DNA from: Bacteroidales bacterium
Lineage (GTDB): Bacteria; Bacteroidota; Bacteroidia; Bacteroidales; UBA932
DNA: 64,000 nt
Assembly (NCBI GenBank): GCA_017548985.1
Contig: JAFYYW010000021.1
Span: 1 to 64,000, forward strand
Direction: 5' to 3'
Shown here: piece by piece, positions 16,729 to 25,440 of the stretch
How the letters are laid out: each line of letters starts with the position of its first letter
Numbering within the stretch: position 1 is the stretch's first letter
Made by a program: the position numbers and the translations under genes
The notes under the pieces: model-generated
What the model saw: only the letters and a program-made list of their open reading frames with translations
Database searches by the model: none
What the model was told of the DNA's origin: nothing

Positions 16729-17541
16729 ATGGCAACCAAGAAAATCAAGAAAGTTGAGACACCTATAGACGAGAGGGAGACTTTCGTCTCTTTGCAGAAG
16801 AATTTCGCCGACTCCGAGATAAGTGTCGAGGAGAAACTCAAGACCCTGTACGCTCTCCAGGAGGCCGATTCGGCAATCGACAGGATCGTCCAGCTCCGTG
16901 GCGAGCTTCCCTCTGAGGTGGAGGCTCTTGAGGAGGAAGTCGCGGACCTTAAGGCCCGTCTTGCCCAGGGTGCCGCTGTGATCGAAGTGTTCAACCAGAC
17001 CATCGCCGAGAACAAGCAGAACATCATTGACTGCGACCTCCAGATCGAGAAGTACCAGAAGCAGCTTGACGACATCTCCAACAGCCGTGAGTACGACTCT
17101 ATCAATAAAGAGATTGAGAATCAGGGACTTCTCCGCCAGATCGCACAGAAGACCATCAATGACACCAGGACCGCTATCATGGAGAAGAAAGCGGACCAGG
17201 ACAGCCTGAAGGATTTCATCGCGATCCGTAGCGAGGATCTCAAGGCCAAGAAAGAGGAACTCGCGACTATCGTCGAGTCCACATCGAAGGAGGAGGAGAA
17301 ACTCGAGCAGAAGAGGAAAGAGTGCGCGGCCAAGATCGATCCCAGGACCATGAGCGCTTATGACCGCATCCGCGCCAGTGTCCACAACCACCTCGCCGTG
17401 GTCTCCGTGTACAATGGGGACTCCTGTGGGGGTTGCTTCAGCACCATCACCCCGCAGCGCCTCGTGGACATCGCTTCCAACAAGAAGCTGATCATCTGCG
17501 AGCATTGCGGACGAATCATAGTCAATCCGGATTTCGAATAG
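16729..17541 (+). CDS. Coiled-coil protein with C-terminal C4 zinc ribbon
   Basis: 270 residues. About residues 25-210 form a long antiparallel coiled coil rich in Glu, Lys and Leu. The C-terminus carries a zinc ribbon, CGGCF and CEHCG, about 25 residues apart. This is the family often annotated as zf-RING_7/DUF164, thought to bind nucleic acid or act as an adaptor, but its role is not established. It follows Nif3, its common neighbour. The extra 20 residues at the N-terminus are Lys-rich. Confidence 0.88.
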   Translation: MATKKIKKVETPIDERETFVSLQKNFADSEISVEEKLKTLYALQEADSAIDRIVQLRGELPSEVEALEEEVADLKARLAQGAAVIEVFNQTIAENKQNIIDCDLQIEKYQKQLDDISNSREYDSINKEIENQGLLRQIAQKTINDTRTAIMEKKADQDSLKDFIAIRSEDLKAKKEELATIVESTSKEEEKLEQKRKECAAKIDPRTMSAYDRIRASVHNHLAVVSVYNGDSCGGCFSTITPQRLVDIASNKKLIICEHCGRIIVNPDFE

Positions 17542-17553
17542 ACAATAACAGTT

Positions 17554-19032
17554 ATGCCTGACCAGCCTGGAAAATCCTCAAGGAGAAAGGCCCAGGCAGT
17601 CAACCTGGACACTATAGGGCTTGAGATGGGGAACAAACCGCCTCAAGCCCTTGAAGTCGAAGAGGCTGTCCTTGGCGCCATGCTCATCGAGCCCTCATCC
17701 GTCGATATGGCGCTTGAGGAGCTCAGTCCGTCATGTTTCTATGATCCACGGCACAAGATGATCTATGAGGCGATGTCCGAGCTCGTCAATGAGCACACTT
17801 CGGTGGATATCGTCACTGTCAGCTCCAAGCTGCGGGAGAAAGGCAACCTGGAGGCCGTGGGCGGACCTGTCGTTCTTGCCGGACTGTCTGAGAAGGTGGG
17901 CGCCGCCGCTCACATCGAGTACTATGTCAAGATCCTCAAGCAGAAGAGCATACAAAGGGACCTGATTACGGCGTCCTACGAGATCCTCAGGGATTCTTAT
18001 GACGATTCGGTTAAGGTGGACCAACTCATCGACGAGGCCCAGACAAAGGTCTACAACGCCATCCAGAATAACCTGAAGAAGGATGTCCAGGAGGTTGGCT
18101 CGATCATCAATGACGCGATGCGCGAGATCGAGCGGAACCAGAACATCCAGGGTCTGAGCGGGGTCCCTTCCGGGTTCCCGACTCTGGACCGTATCACAAG
18201 GGGCTGGCAGAAGTCTGACTTGATTATTCTCGCCGCGAGGCCTTCCGTCGGTAAGACCGCTTTCGCCCTTAACCTCGCGAGAAACGCCGCGGTGGATCAC
18301 AATATGCCCGTCGCGGTATTCTCTCTCGAGATGTCCGCCCTCCAGCTGGTCATGAGGCTTATGACCACGGAGTCCGGCCTCCCGGCTGACAAGTTGAAGG
18401 GTGGCTCAAAGCTGGATCCCTGGGATTGGCAACAGTTGGAGACCAGGCTCGCGGCTCTGTCTAAGGCTCCCCTTTATATCGACGACACTCCTAGCATCCC
18501 GTTGATGGAGTTCCGTACCAAGGTCAAGAGACTTGTCAAGTCGAAAGATGTGAGGCTTGTGATCGTGGATTACCTTCAGCTGATGCAGGGCCCGGTCGAG
18601 CTTCGCGGTCTGCGCGAGCAGGAAGTCGCGGCCATATCCAGGACCTTGAAAGCTACAGCCAAAGAGCTGAATGTTCCGATTATCGCCCTCTCGCAGTTGT
18701 CCAGGAACGCGGTCCAGAGGACCGGAGGCACAGGCAAGCCCCAATTGAGCGACCTGAGAGAGTCCGGATCCATCGAGCAGGACGCGGATATGGTCATATT
18801 CATCCATCGTCCTGATTATGTGGGTCTTGGAGAGACTCCGGAAGGGAAGGAGACCACTCAGATCATCATAGCCAAGCATCGTAATGGTGAGGTCTGTGAT
18901 ATCGACATGCTGTTCAAGTCCGAGCAGGTACGCTTCGTTGAGCCCGGTGATTCCCTCGCCGCGCAGGCTGCCTCCATGGTCGGCACGGAATCTGCAATGA
19001 ACAGTGAGTTCGATCAAAACACAGAATTCTGA
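17554..19032 (+). CDS. dnaB: Replicative DNA helicase DnaB
   Basis: 492 residues. The N-terminal DnaB domain starts at about residue 30 (PQALEVEEAVLGAMLIEP). The RecA-like C-terminal domain has Walker A in AARPSVGKTAFALN, the H1a-H4 motifs IFSLEMS and VIVDYLQLM, and the arginine-finger-like region SDLRESGSIEQDADMV. It forms the hexameric helicase at the replication fork. The final 20 residues are a variable acidic tail. It overlaps the DUF3108 gene by 1 nt (TGATG), and no intein interrupts it. Confidence 0.97.
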   Translation: MPDQPGKSSRRKAQAVNLDTIGLEMGNKPPQALEVEEAVLGAMLIEPSSVDMALEELSPSCFYDPRHKMIYEAMSELVNEHTSVDIVTVSSKLREKGNLEAVGGPVVLAGLSEKVGAAAHIEYYVKILKQKSIQRDLITASYEILRDSYDDSVKVDQLIDEAQTKVYNAIQNNLKKDVQEVGSIINDAMREIERNQNIQGLSGVPSGFPTLDRITRGWQKSDLIILAARPSVGKTAFALNLARNAAVDHNMPVAVFSLEMSALQLVMRLMTTESGLPADKLKGGSKLDPWDWQQLETRLAALSKAPLYIDDTPSIPLMEFRTKVKRLVKSKDVRLVIVDYLQLMQGPVELRGLREQEVAAISRTLKATAKELNVPIIALSQLSRNAVQRTGGTGKPQLSDLRESGSIEQDADMVIFIHRPDYVGLGETPEGKETTQIIIAKHRNGEVCDIDMLFKSEQVRFVEPGDSLAAQAASMVGTESAMNSEFDQNTEF

Positions 19033-19871
19033 TGAGACTCGCTAGACTTATAACTGTTGTCGCCGCCGCCTTCCTGGCCGCGGGTGTCACGCTTTCCGCC
19101 GCGGACAACAAGAAATGCCTTCCGGTCAATCTGGCCAAGGATCAACTCGCTTTCAAGGGCGGTGAGAAACTGGTTTTCACCATCCACTATAAATTTGGCC
19201 TTATCAACGCTGATGTCGCCCAGGCCACATTGAGACTTGACGAGACTGTTCTCAATGGCCAGAATTGCTACCACGGATCATTGAAGGGCAAGACCCAGAA
19301 GATATATGAGTCAGTATTCAAGCTCAAGGAGGATTTCGATTGCTGGTTCACCACGGACGGCTTCAAACCTATGAAGTTCATCAGGGATTGCCGTGAGGGA
19401 AACTATTGGTGCACAAACCTTTACACCTACGCTTCCGACCATATCGACGCCCAGATCAATAATTCCCGCAAGGGAGAGTTCACTGTCGAGTTGCCCAAGG
19501 ACGAGTGCACCTATGACATCGCCACGATGTTATTCCTCATCCGGAACATGGATCTCTCGAAATTGAGCGCAGGTGGGAGGTATCCCATGACTTACGCCAT
19601 TGACCATCATATCCGGGACATATATTTCCGTTACTTCGGAGTCGAGGAAAAGAAGATTCCGGGGAAGGGAATTTACAGGTGCCATAAATTCGGCTTCGAG
19701 ATGCCTAAAGGTGAGGCCTTCGACGGCGAGAGCAGCCTTTACGCCTGGATCACTGACGACGGCAACAGGATTCCTGTCTATTTTGTCGCCCCTTTGAAGA
19801 TAGGCCAGGTCCGCGGACGCCTGTACAGCGCTGAAGGATTGAAATATGAGTTCTCAAGCGTGGTCCAGTAA
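19032..19871 (+). CDS. Secreted DUF3108-family protein
   Basis: 279 residues with a Sec signal peptide (about 1-23, ending TLSAAD). The mature part fits DUF3108: GGEKLVFTIHYKFGLINADVAQATL near the N-terminus, and a beta-rich body ending FVAPLKIGQVRGRL. The fold is an open beta-barrel of the LolA/LppX-like lipid-binding kind in related families, so a periplasmic envelope role is likely but unproven. Start and stop codons overlap those of dnaB and rseC by 1 nt, so it is translated as part of the run. Confidence 0.8.
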   Translation: MRLARLITVVAAAFLAAGVTLSAADNKKCLPVNLAKDQLAFKGGEKLVFTIHYKFGLINADVAQATLRLDETVLNGQNCYHGSLKGKTQKIYESVFKLKEDFDCWFTTDGFKPMKFIRDCREGNYWCTNLYTYASDHIDAQINNSRKGEFTVELPKDECTYDIATMLFLIRNMDLSKLSAGGRYPMTYAIDHHIRDIYFRYFGVEEKKIPGKGIYRCHKFGFEMPKGEAFDGESSLYAWITDDGNRIPVYFVAPLKIGQVRGRLYSAEGLKYEFSSVVQ

Positions 19872-20287
19872 TGGCTGACGCTGTTTCCCATAAAGGTAGG
19901 ATTGTTGCTGCGGACAAAGGCTCCGTCAGCGTGGAGATAATCTCTGAATCAGCATGTGCCTCTTGCCATGCCGCCGGTCTTTGTGGCCTCACCGAGTCGA
20001 AAAAGAAGACTGTCGTGGTCCCCGTCAGGGATTCATCCGCTTATGAGATCGGACAGGAAGTTGAGGTCTGTCTCGGGACGAAGGCCGGGATGAAGGCTGT
20101 TCTGCTTTCTTATGTGCTTCCAGTGCTGTTTTTACTGATTTTAGTATTATCTTTGTCAAAGATTGGACTTGGCGAGCTGGCCACGGGAGGATTATCGCTT
20201 CTGGGTGTCGCCGGGTACTATCTCGTATTGTACTTTTGCCGGGATCGTCTCGCTGAAGGGTACGAGTTTTATATTAGGGAAAGATAA
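19871..20287 (+). CDS. rseC: RseC/MucC-family protein (SoxR-reducing system RseC)
   Basis: 138 residues. An N-terminal soluble domain carries the cysteine motif CASCHAAGLCG (residues about 29-39), and two membrane helices span about 77-95 and 100-118. Family members accompany rnf genes; in E. coli the RseC and Rsx proteins together keep SoxR reduced. Here it sits 17 bp upstream of rnfB, the standard Bacteroidetes order, and probably helps assemble or supply the Rnf complex. Confidence 0.9.
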   Translation: MADAVSHKGRIVAADKGSVSVEIISESACASCHAAGLCGLTESKKKTVVVPVRDSSAYEIGQEVEVCLGTKAGMKAVLLSYVLPVLFLLILVLSLSKIGLGELATGGLSLLGVAGYYLVLYFCRDRLAEGYEFYIRER

Positions 20288-20304
20288 ATCACCAAATATT
20301 ATTT

Positions 20305-21276
20305 ATGACAACAACAATTATCTGGACCATCGCGATCATCTCGGGTCTCGGCCTGCTGCTCGCGTTGACCCTCTATCTTGTCGCGCTTCGTTTCAAGGTT
20401 GAAGAGGATCCTCGCATAGAGTTGGTTGAGAAGGCCATGCCCGGAGCGAATTGCGGTGGATGTGGTTTCGCTGGTTGCCACGCGTTCGCTGATTCAGCGG
20501 TGAAGGCGCCGAATCTGGACAATCACTACTGTCCGGTCGGAGGTAACGAGACTATGAAGAAGGTCGCTGAAATTCTCGGCTACGAGATGACGGAAAAGGA
20601 CCCGATGGTGGCAGTGGTCCGTTGTAACGGCACTTGCTCCGCCAGACCTAGAACAAGTGAGTACGACGGCACCCTTTCCTGCAAGGTGAAGGCGTCTCTC
20701 TATGCCGGTGACACCGGTTGCGCTTATGGTTGTCTTGGTTGTGGGGACTGTGTGGCCGCTTGTAAGTTCGGGGCGATCTCTATGGATCCCGAGACCGGGC
20801 TTCCTGTGGTGGACGAGGAGAAATGCACGGCTTGCGGCGCTTGCTCGAAAGCCTGTCCCAAGGCTATCATCGAGCTTCGCAAGAAGGGTCCTCGCGGGAT
20901 GAGGGAATATGTCTCTTGCGTCAATAAGGACAAGGGACCCGGGGTCAAGAAGGCTTGCGCTTCAGCTTGCATCGGTTGCGGAATATGCGCCAAGACTTGC
21001 ACTCACGACGCGATAGTCCTGGAGAACAATGTGGCTTACATTGACTTTGGAAAGTGCAAGCTTTGCCGCGAATGCGAGGCGATGTGCCCGACCGGAGCAA
21101 TTCATGGGGTCAATTTCCCGAAGCCGATTGACAAGGACGCCATAAAAGCCCGTGTCCAGGAGCGTCAGAAGAAGGCCCGTGAGGCAGCCGCGGCAGCCGC
21201 CGAGGCAGCCAAGGCCGTTGAGGTCGCTGTCAAGCCGGCTGTTGATGAAGTAAAAAAGGAGGAAAGCAATGGCTAG
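20305..21276 (+). CDS. rnfB: Rnf complex subunit RnfB (ferredoxin-oxidising Fe-S subunit)
   Basis: 323 residues. The N-terminal membrane anchor is at about 3-27. It is followed by the Fe4S domain (PGANCGGCGFAGC, then HYCPVGG) and several ferredoxin clusters: CLGCGDCVAACKFGAI, CTACGACSKACPKAI, CIGCGICAKTCTHDAI and CKLCRECEAMCPTGAI. RnfB accepts electrons from reduced ferredoxin and passes them into the complex at the cytoplasmic face. The last 40 residues are an Ala/Lys/Glu-rich tail not needed for cluster binding. It overlaps rnfC by 8 nt. Confidence 0.96.
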   Translation: MTTTIIWTIAIISGLGLLLALTLYLVALRFKVEEDPRIELVEKAMPGANCGGCGFAGCHAFADSAVKAPNLDNHYCPVGGNETMKKVAEILGYEMTEKDPMVAVVRCNGTCSARPRTSEYDGTLSCKVKASLYAGDTGCAYGCLGCGDCVAACKFGAISMDPETGLPVVDEEKCTACGACSKACPKAIIELRKKGPRGMREYVSCVNKDKGPGVKKACASACIGCGICAKTCTHDAIVLENNVAYIDFGKCKLCRECEAMCPTGAIHGVNFPKPIDKDAIKARVQERQKKAREAAAAAAEAAKAVEVAVKPAVDEVKKEESNG

Positions 21277-22681
21277 AAGAACATTCTCGATAGGCGGTGT
21301 GCATCCCGCCGATTCCAAGATATCCAGAGGCTGCAAACTGGAATACCTCCCGATACCCCCGACTGTGTATATCGCCCTGTCGCAGCATATCGGCGCTCCG
21401 GCAAAACCGGTGGTCGCCGTGGGTGACAAAGTGAAGGTCGGTCAGGTGCTGGCTGAACCGGGCGGTTTCATGTCGGCATATATCCATTCCTCTGTCTCCG
21501 GAACCGTGAAGTCTATCGGTCCGAGGAAGGACCTTTCCGGAAACAACCAGATGGTTGTAGAGATAGCTGTCGAGGGAGATGATTGGATGGAGGACATCGA
21601 CCGCACCGACACTCTCGTGACGGATATTCCTGAAGACCCCAAGTCTATAATCGAAAAGATCAAGCTTGGTGGTGTGGTCGGATTGGGTGGAGCTACCTTC
21701 CCGACTCATGTCAAGCTCAGCCCTCCTCCGGGAAAGGTCTGTGAGATGCTGATAATCAACGGTTGCGAGTGTGAGCCTTATCTCACATCTGACTTCCGCA
21801 CCCTCCTGGAGAAGGGTGAGCAGGTGGTTATCGGTACCGCTCTCATAAAGAAGGCTCTCGGAGTCGCTAAGGCTACGATAGCGATCGAGGACAACAAGCT
21901 TGAGGCTATCGAGCATATCCAGAAAGTTGTCAACGACCTTAAGTCAAAAGGTCCGGAATATTCCGGGATCGAGGTTCTGTCCCTTATGAAGAAATATCCG
22001 GAAGGTGGTGAGAAACAACTGATTGACGCTGTAATGCACCGCCAGGTCAAGTCCGGAGGCCTGCCCATTGATGTGGGTGCTGTAGTGGACAATGTCTGCA
22101 CCGCGCTGGCAGTTTATGAGGCCGTCCAGAAGAACAAGCCTCTTATTGACAACTCGGTTACTGTCACTGGCGAGTGCTTCCCCAAGCAGGCCAACCTGAT
22201 TGTCAGGGTAGGCACTCCGCTCAATTATGTCATTGATTATCTTGGTGGCGTCCCTGAGGAGGCCGCCAAGGTGATTAGCGGAGGTCCGATGATGGGCAAG
22301 TCTATCGCCAATCTCGAGGCCGCCACGATGAAGGGCACCGGAGGTCTTTTGTTCCTCACCAGGGAGCAGACCAAGAGGATGCCTGAGAGCAACTGTATCC
22401 GTTGTGGAAAGTGCGCTGAGGCCTGCCCGATGGGTCTTGAGCCTTTCCTCCTTAACCGTCTCGCGAAGGCCGGTGACACTGATGCCCTGGAGGCTAACGC
22501 TGTCCAGGACTGCATCATGTGCGGTTGTTGCTTGTACTCCTGCCCCGCCGGGATTCCTTTGCTGGACATCATCAGCCAGGCGAGGGGGCAGGTCATGGGT
22601 ATTATGAGAGCCCGCGCGGCTGCCGCCAAGGCCGCCGCTGAGGCAGCTAAAGCTTCCGCCGGCTCACCAACCGCTAAATAG
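21269..22681 (+). CDS. rnfC: Rnf complex subunit RnfC (NADH-binding, FMN and Fe-S)
   Basis: 470 residues. The N-terminal RnfC barrel-sandwich domain (about 35-110) precedes the Rossmann-like flavin/NADH region with GLGGATFPTHVKL (the glycine-rich FMN/NADH site) and NGCECEPYLTSD. An SLBB-like stretch follows, then two ferredoxin clusters, CIRCGKCAEACPMGLEP and CIMCGCCLYSCPAGIPL. It is the NAD+-reducing subunit. The final 30 residues are Ala/Lys-rich, like the end of RnfB. rnfD starts 1 bp downstream. Confidence 0.96.
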   Translation: MARRTFSIGGVHPADSKISRGCKLEYLPIPPTVYIALSQHIGAPAKPVVAVGDKVKVGQVLAEPGGFMSAYIHSSVSGTVKSIGPRKDLSGNNQMVVEIAVEGDDWMEDIDRTDTLVTDIPEDPKSIIEKIKLGGVVGLGGATFPTHVKLSPPPGKVCEMLIINGCECEPYLTSDFRTLLEKGEQVVIGTALIKKALGVAKATIAIEDNKLEAIEHIQKVVNDLKSKGPEYSGIEVLSLMKKYPEGGEKQLIDAVMHRQVKSGGLPIDVGAVVDNVCTALAVYEAVQKNKPLIDNSVTVTGECFPKQANLIVRVGTPLNYVIDYLGGVPEEAAKVISGGPMMGKSIANLEAATMKGTGGLLFLTREQTKRMPESNCIRCGKCAEACPMGLEPFLLNRLAKAGDTDALEANAVQDCIMCGCCLYSCPAGIPLLDIISQARGQVMGIMRARAAAAKAAAEAAKASAGSPTAK

Positions 22682-22682
22682 T

Positions 22683-23672
22683 ATGAGTATGGACAAGATA
22701 TTGGTTTCCCCTAACCCTCACATCCATTCAGCGACCACAACCAAGGTCCTGATGAGGGATGTCGTGATCGCCCTTTTGCCGGCCGTCATAGTATCGGTCG
22801 TCTTCTATGGCTGGAAAGAACTGCTCGTCCTGGCGGTGAGCGTGCTGTCCTGCCTGGCGATCGAGTACCTTATCACAAGGTATTGCATGAAGAAGGCTTC
22901 CACAATTGGTGACTGGTCAGCCGCCGTCACTGGAGTCCTTCTGGCTCTCAACCTGCCTCCGACCACTCCCTGGTGGGTAGTGTTCATTGGTGCCCTGGTG
23001 GCGATCGGGGTCGCTAAGATGACCTTCGGAGGCCTCGGCCAGAACATTTTCAATCCGGCTTTGGTGGGACGTGTGTTCCTGCTCATATCTTTCCCGACCT
23101 ACATGACCCACTGGGAGATTCCCCAGGGCCTGTTCGGGGTGGACGCCATCTCCGGAGCCACTCCTCTCGGAGCTATCAAGGAAGGCCTGATGCAAGGCGC
23201 CTCGGTGCCTGACCTGATGGCCAGCCACGGTTACACATATTCCCAGATGCTCTTCGCCAACATAGGCGGATCGGCCGGAGAGGCTTGCGCGATCGCGATT
23301 CTCGTCGGTTTCATTTACCTGGTGGCCCGCAAGGTCATCAAGCCTTGGATCACCCTGTCGATCCTCGGTACCGTGGCCGCCGTTTCCTGCGTATTCTGGC
23401 TCGCCAATCCCGCTCAGTTCACCGATCCTCTGTTCAACCTCCTCACCGGTGGTCTCCTCCTCGGTTCCTGCTTTATGGCGACCGACTATGTGACCAGCCC
23501 GATGAGCACCAAGGGTGGAATCATCTTCGGTATCGGAATTGGTTTCATCACATTGATGATCAGGTACTTCGGTTCTTATCCCGAAGGCGTGAGCTTCGCT
23601 ATCCTCATCATGAACTCCACGGTTCCTCTTCTCAACAACTGGTTCCATCAGAAAAAATACGGGAGGGCTTAG
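22683..23672 (+). CDS. rnfD: Rnf complex subunit RnfD (membrane, covalent FMN)
   Basis: 329 residues with about nine to ten hydrophobic helices. The covalent FMN attachment motif SGATPLGAI (Thr of SGAT) lies in a periplasmic loop near residue 160, preceded by GVDA. The N-terminus PNPHIHSATTTKVLMRDV and the GGLGQNIFNPALVGRVFLL segment are typical of the RnfD/NqrB family. It forms part of the ion channel of the Na+ or H+ translocating complex. The ion used cannot be read from sequence with confidence. Confidence 0.95.
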   Translation: MSMDKILVSPNPHIHSATTTKVLMRDVVIALLPAVIVSVVFYGWKELLVLAVSVLSCLAIEYLITRYCMKKASTIGDWSAAVTGVLLALNLPPTTPWWVVFIGALVAIGVAKMTFGGLGQNIFNPALVGRVFLLISFPTYMTHWEIPQGLFGVDAISGATPLGAIKEGLMQGASVPDLMASHGYTYSQMLFANIGGSAGEACAIAILVGFIYLVARKVIKPWITLSILGTVAAVSCVFWLANPAQFTDPLFNLLTGGLLLGSCFMATDYVTSPMSTKGGIIFGIGIGFITLMIRYFGSYPEGVSFAILIMNSTVPLLNNWFHQKKYGRA

Positions 23673-23675
23673 AAT

Positions 23676-24239
23676 ATGGCAGCTAAATCAAATCTCACAA
23701 ATATGGCCTTGTGCCTTACGGCCGTCTGCCTTGTCTGTTCAGCCCTGCTGGGCGGGATGTATGTCCTGACAGCCGAGCCGATCGCCAAAGCGAATGCCGA
23801 GATCCTCAAAGCCTCCATCGGAGCGGTTCTTCCTGAAGGTGGGGAACTATCTGAGGCTAAGCCTGTTGAGGTCGGCGGACAGCCTTCTGAATATTACGTC
23901 AGCACCGCCGGCGAAGAGGTCAAGGCCTATGCGGTCAAGTCCACTGTCGTCGGTTTCGGAGGCCCCTTGACCCTCATGGTCGGAATCACTCCTGACGGTA
24001 AAGTCTACAACACCTCTGTACTGTCCCACACAGAGACTCCCGGTCTCGGGGCAAAGTGTAACACGGACGAGCATTTCCACTCACAGTTCAAAGGCTTCGA
24101 TCCTTCCTCCAAGATCCTGTCTGTCAAGAAGGATGGCGGGGATATCGACGCTATCACCGCTTCCACAATCACTTCCAGGGCATATGCCTTGGCGGTGAAG
24201 AACGCCGTGGAGGCTTTCAAGACCATTAAAGGAGAATAG
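23676..24239 (+). CDS. rnfG: Rnf complex subunit RnfG (periplasmic FMN protein)
   Basis: 187 residues with one N-terminal membrane helix (about 10-30) and a periplasmic FMN-binding domain. The flavin site reads DAITASTITSRAY near residue 155. The threonine that carries FMN in the family (the T of SGATxTS) is kept, while the SGA positions read TAS, a variant rather than an obvious loss. GFGGPLTLMVGI and HTETPGLGAK, the other family signatures, are present. It relays electrons between the membrane flavins of Rnf. Confidence 0.94.
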   Translation: MAAKSNLTNMALCLTAVCLVCSALLGGMYVLTAEPIAKANAEILKASIGAVLPEGGELSEAKPVEVGGQPSEYYVSTAGEEVKAYAVKSTVVGFGGPLTLMVGITPDGKVYNTSVLSHTETPGLGAKCNTDEHFHSQFKGFDPSSKILSVKKDGGDIDAITASTITSRAYALAVKNAVEAFKTIKGE

Positions 24240-24242
24240 GCT

Positions 24243-24833
24243 ATGAGCAAGAGAAAATTAGGCATATTCACCAAAGGCTTCTTCAAGGAGAACCCGACCT
24301 TTGTCCTTCTCCTTGGATTGTGCCCCACATTGGCGACCACGACTTCAGCCATCAACGGCATGAGCATGGGTCTCGCGACCTTGTTCGTCCTCGTGCTCTC
24401 GAACATCGTTATTTCGGCTATAGCGCCTGTGGTCCCGGACAAGGTTCATATTCCTGTCTACATCGTGGTTATCGCGACCTTCGTCACGATTCTCCAATTC
24501 GCCATGCAGGCCTACACTCCTGACATGTATAAGACTCTGGGACTTTTCATCCCGCTGATTGTCGTCAACTGTATTGTACTCGGACGCGCCGAGGCCTTCG
24601 CCAGCAAGAATGGGATCGTGGACTCCGCCCTTGACGGGCTCGGGATCGGATTCGGCTTCACAATGAGCCTTACCGTTCTCGGTCTGGTCAGGGAGATTCT
24701 CGGCAGCGGATCCGCTTTCGGCTGGAAATTCATCTCCGGCGACGGTATCCTGGTATTCATCATGGCTCCCGGAGCGTTCATCGCGTTGGGCTACCTGATG
24801 GTTCTTTTCAACAAAATCGCTAAAAAGAGCTAG
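24243..24833 (+). CDS. rnfE: Rnf complex subunit RnfE
   Basis: 196 residues, six membrane helices, homologous in fold to RnfA. The opening FTKGFFKENPTFVLLLGLCPTLATTTSAING contains the conserved LGxCPxLA cysteine segment thought to hold a membrane-embedded Fe-S centre together with RnfA. NCIVLGRAEAFASK in the middle is a further family signature. It is spaced 3 bp from each neighbour. Confidence 0.95.
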   Translation: MSKRKLGIFTKGFFKENPTFVLLLGLCPTLATTTSAINGMSMGLATLFVLVLSNIVISAIAPVVPDKVHIPVYIVVIATFVTILQFAMQAYTPDMYKTLGLFIPLIVVNCIVLGRAEAFASKNGIVDSALDGLGIGFGFTMSLTVLGLVREILGSGSAFGWKFISGDGILVFIMAPGAFIALGYLMVLFNKIAKKS

Positions 24834-24836
24834 GCT

Positions 24837-25439
24837 ATGGAATTTTTCCTCATAATCATCTCGGCGATATTCGTCAATAACATAATGCTGGCCCAGTTCC
24901 TGGGCACCTGTCCGTTCATCGGAGTCTCCAGCAAGGTCTCGACAGCGACCGGAATGTCCGGAGCGGTGGTATTCGTCATCACCCTGGCAACCCTTGTCAC
25001 CTACTTGATCAACAAGTACTTGCTTGTCGCATTTGGTTTGGAGTTCCTCCAGACGATCGCTTTCATTCTCGTTATCGCGTCCCTGGTCCAGATGGTCGAG
25101 ATCGTGCTGAAGAAGATCAGCCCCTCCCTGTATCAGGCCCTTGGAATATTCCTTCCGCTGATCACCACCAACTGCGCCGTTCTGGGTGTCGCCCTTAACG
25201 TTGTGACCAAGGAGTTCACATTCGGCGGAGGCCCCGCCCACATGCTCAACCTCGGGCAGGCCCTAGTCTACGCTTTCGCTACGGCAATCGGCTACGGAAT
25301 GGCTCTGATCCTCTTCGCGGGAATGCGCGAGCATCTCGAGCTTAACGATGTCCCCAAGCAGTTCAAGGGCGTTCCTATCGCCCTGGTGACCTGCGGCATC
25401 CTGGCCATGGCTTTTATGGGATTCTCTGGAATGGTGTAG
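24837..25439 (+). CDS. rnfA: Rnf complex subunit RnfA
   Basis: 200 residues with six membrane helices. The first carries NNIMLAQFLGTCPFIGVS, with the cysteine that pairs with that of RnfE, and the fourth contains the second conserved segment TTNCAVLGVAL. RnfA and RnfE insert in opposite orientations to make a pseudosymmetric core. This completes the BCDGEA set, so the complex should be functional and able to couple ferredoxin:NAD+ electron transfer to an ion gradient. Confidence 0.95.
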   Translation: MEFFLIIISAIFVNNIMLAQFLGTCPFIGVSSKVSTATGMSGAVVFVITLATLVTYLINKYLLVAFGLEFLQTIAFILVIASLVQMVEIVLKKISPSLYQALGIFLPLITTNCAVLGVALNVVTKEFTFGGGPAHMLNLGQALVYAFATAIGYGMALILFAGMREHLELNDVPKQFKGVPIALVTCGILAMAFMGFSGMV

Positions 25440-25440
25440 T

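Noticed and set aside
23676..24239. RnfG with a broken FMN site (TAS in place of SGA)
   Set aside because: The flavin-bearing Thr and the following TS are kept, so this looks like a normal family variant rather than an inactive subunit.
24345..25241. 298-codon minus-strand frame opposite rnfE and rnfA
   Set aside because: Very acidic, His-rich composition typical of an antisense of membrane helices; no domain.
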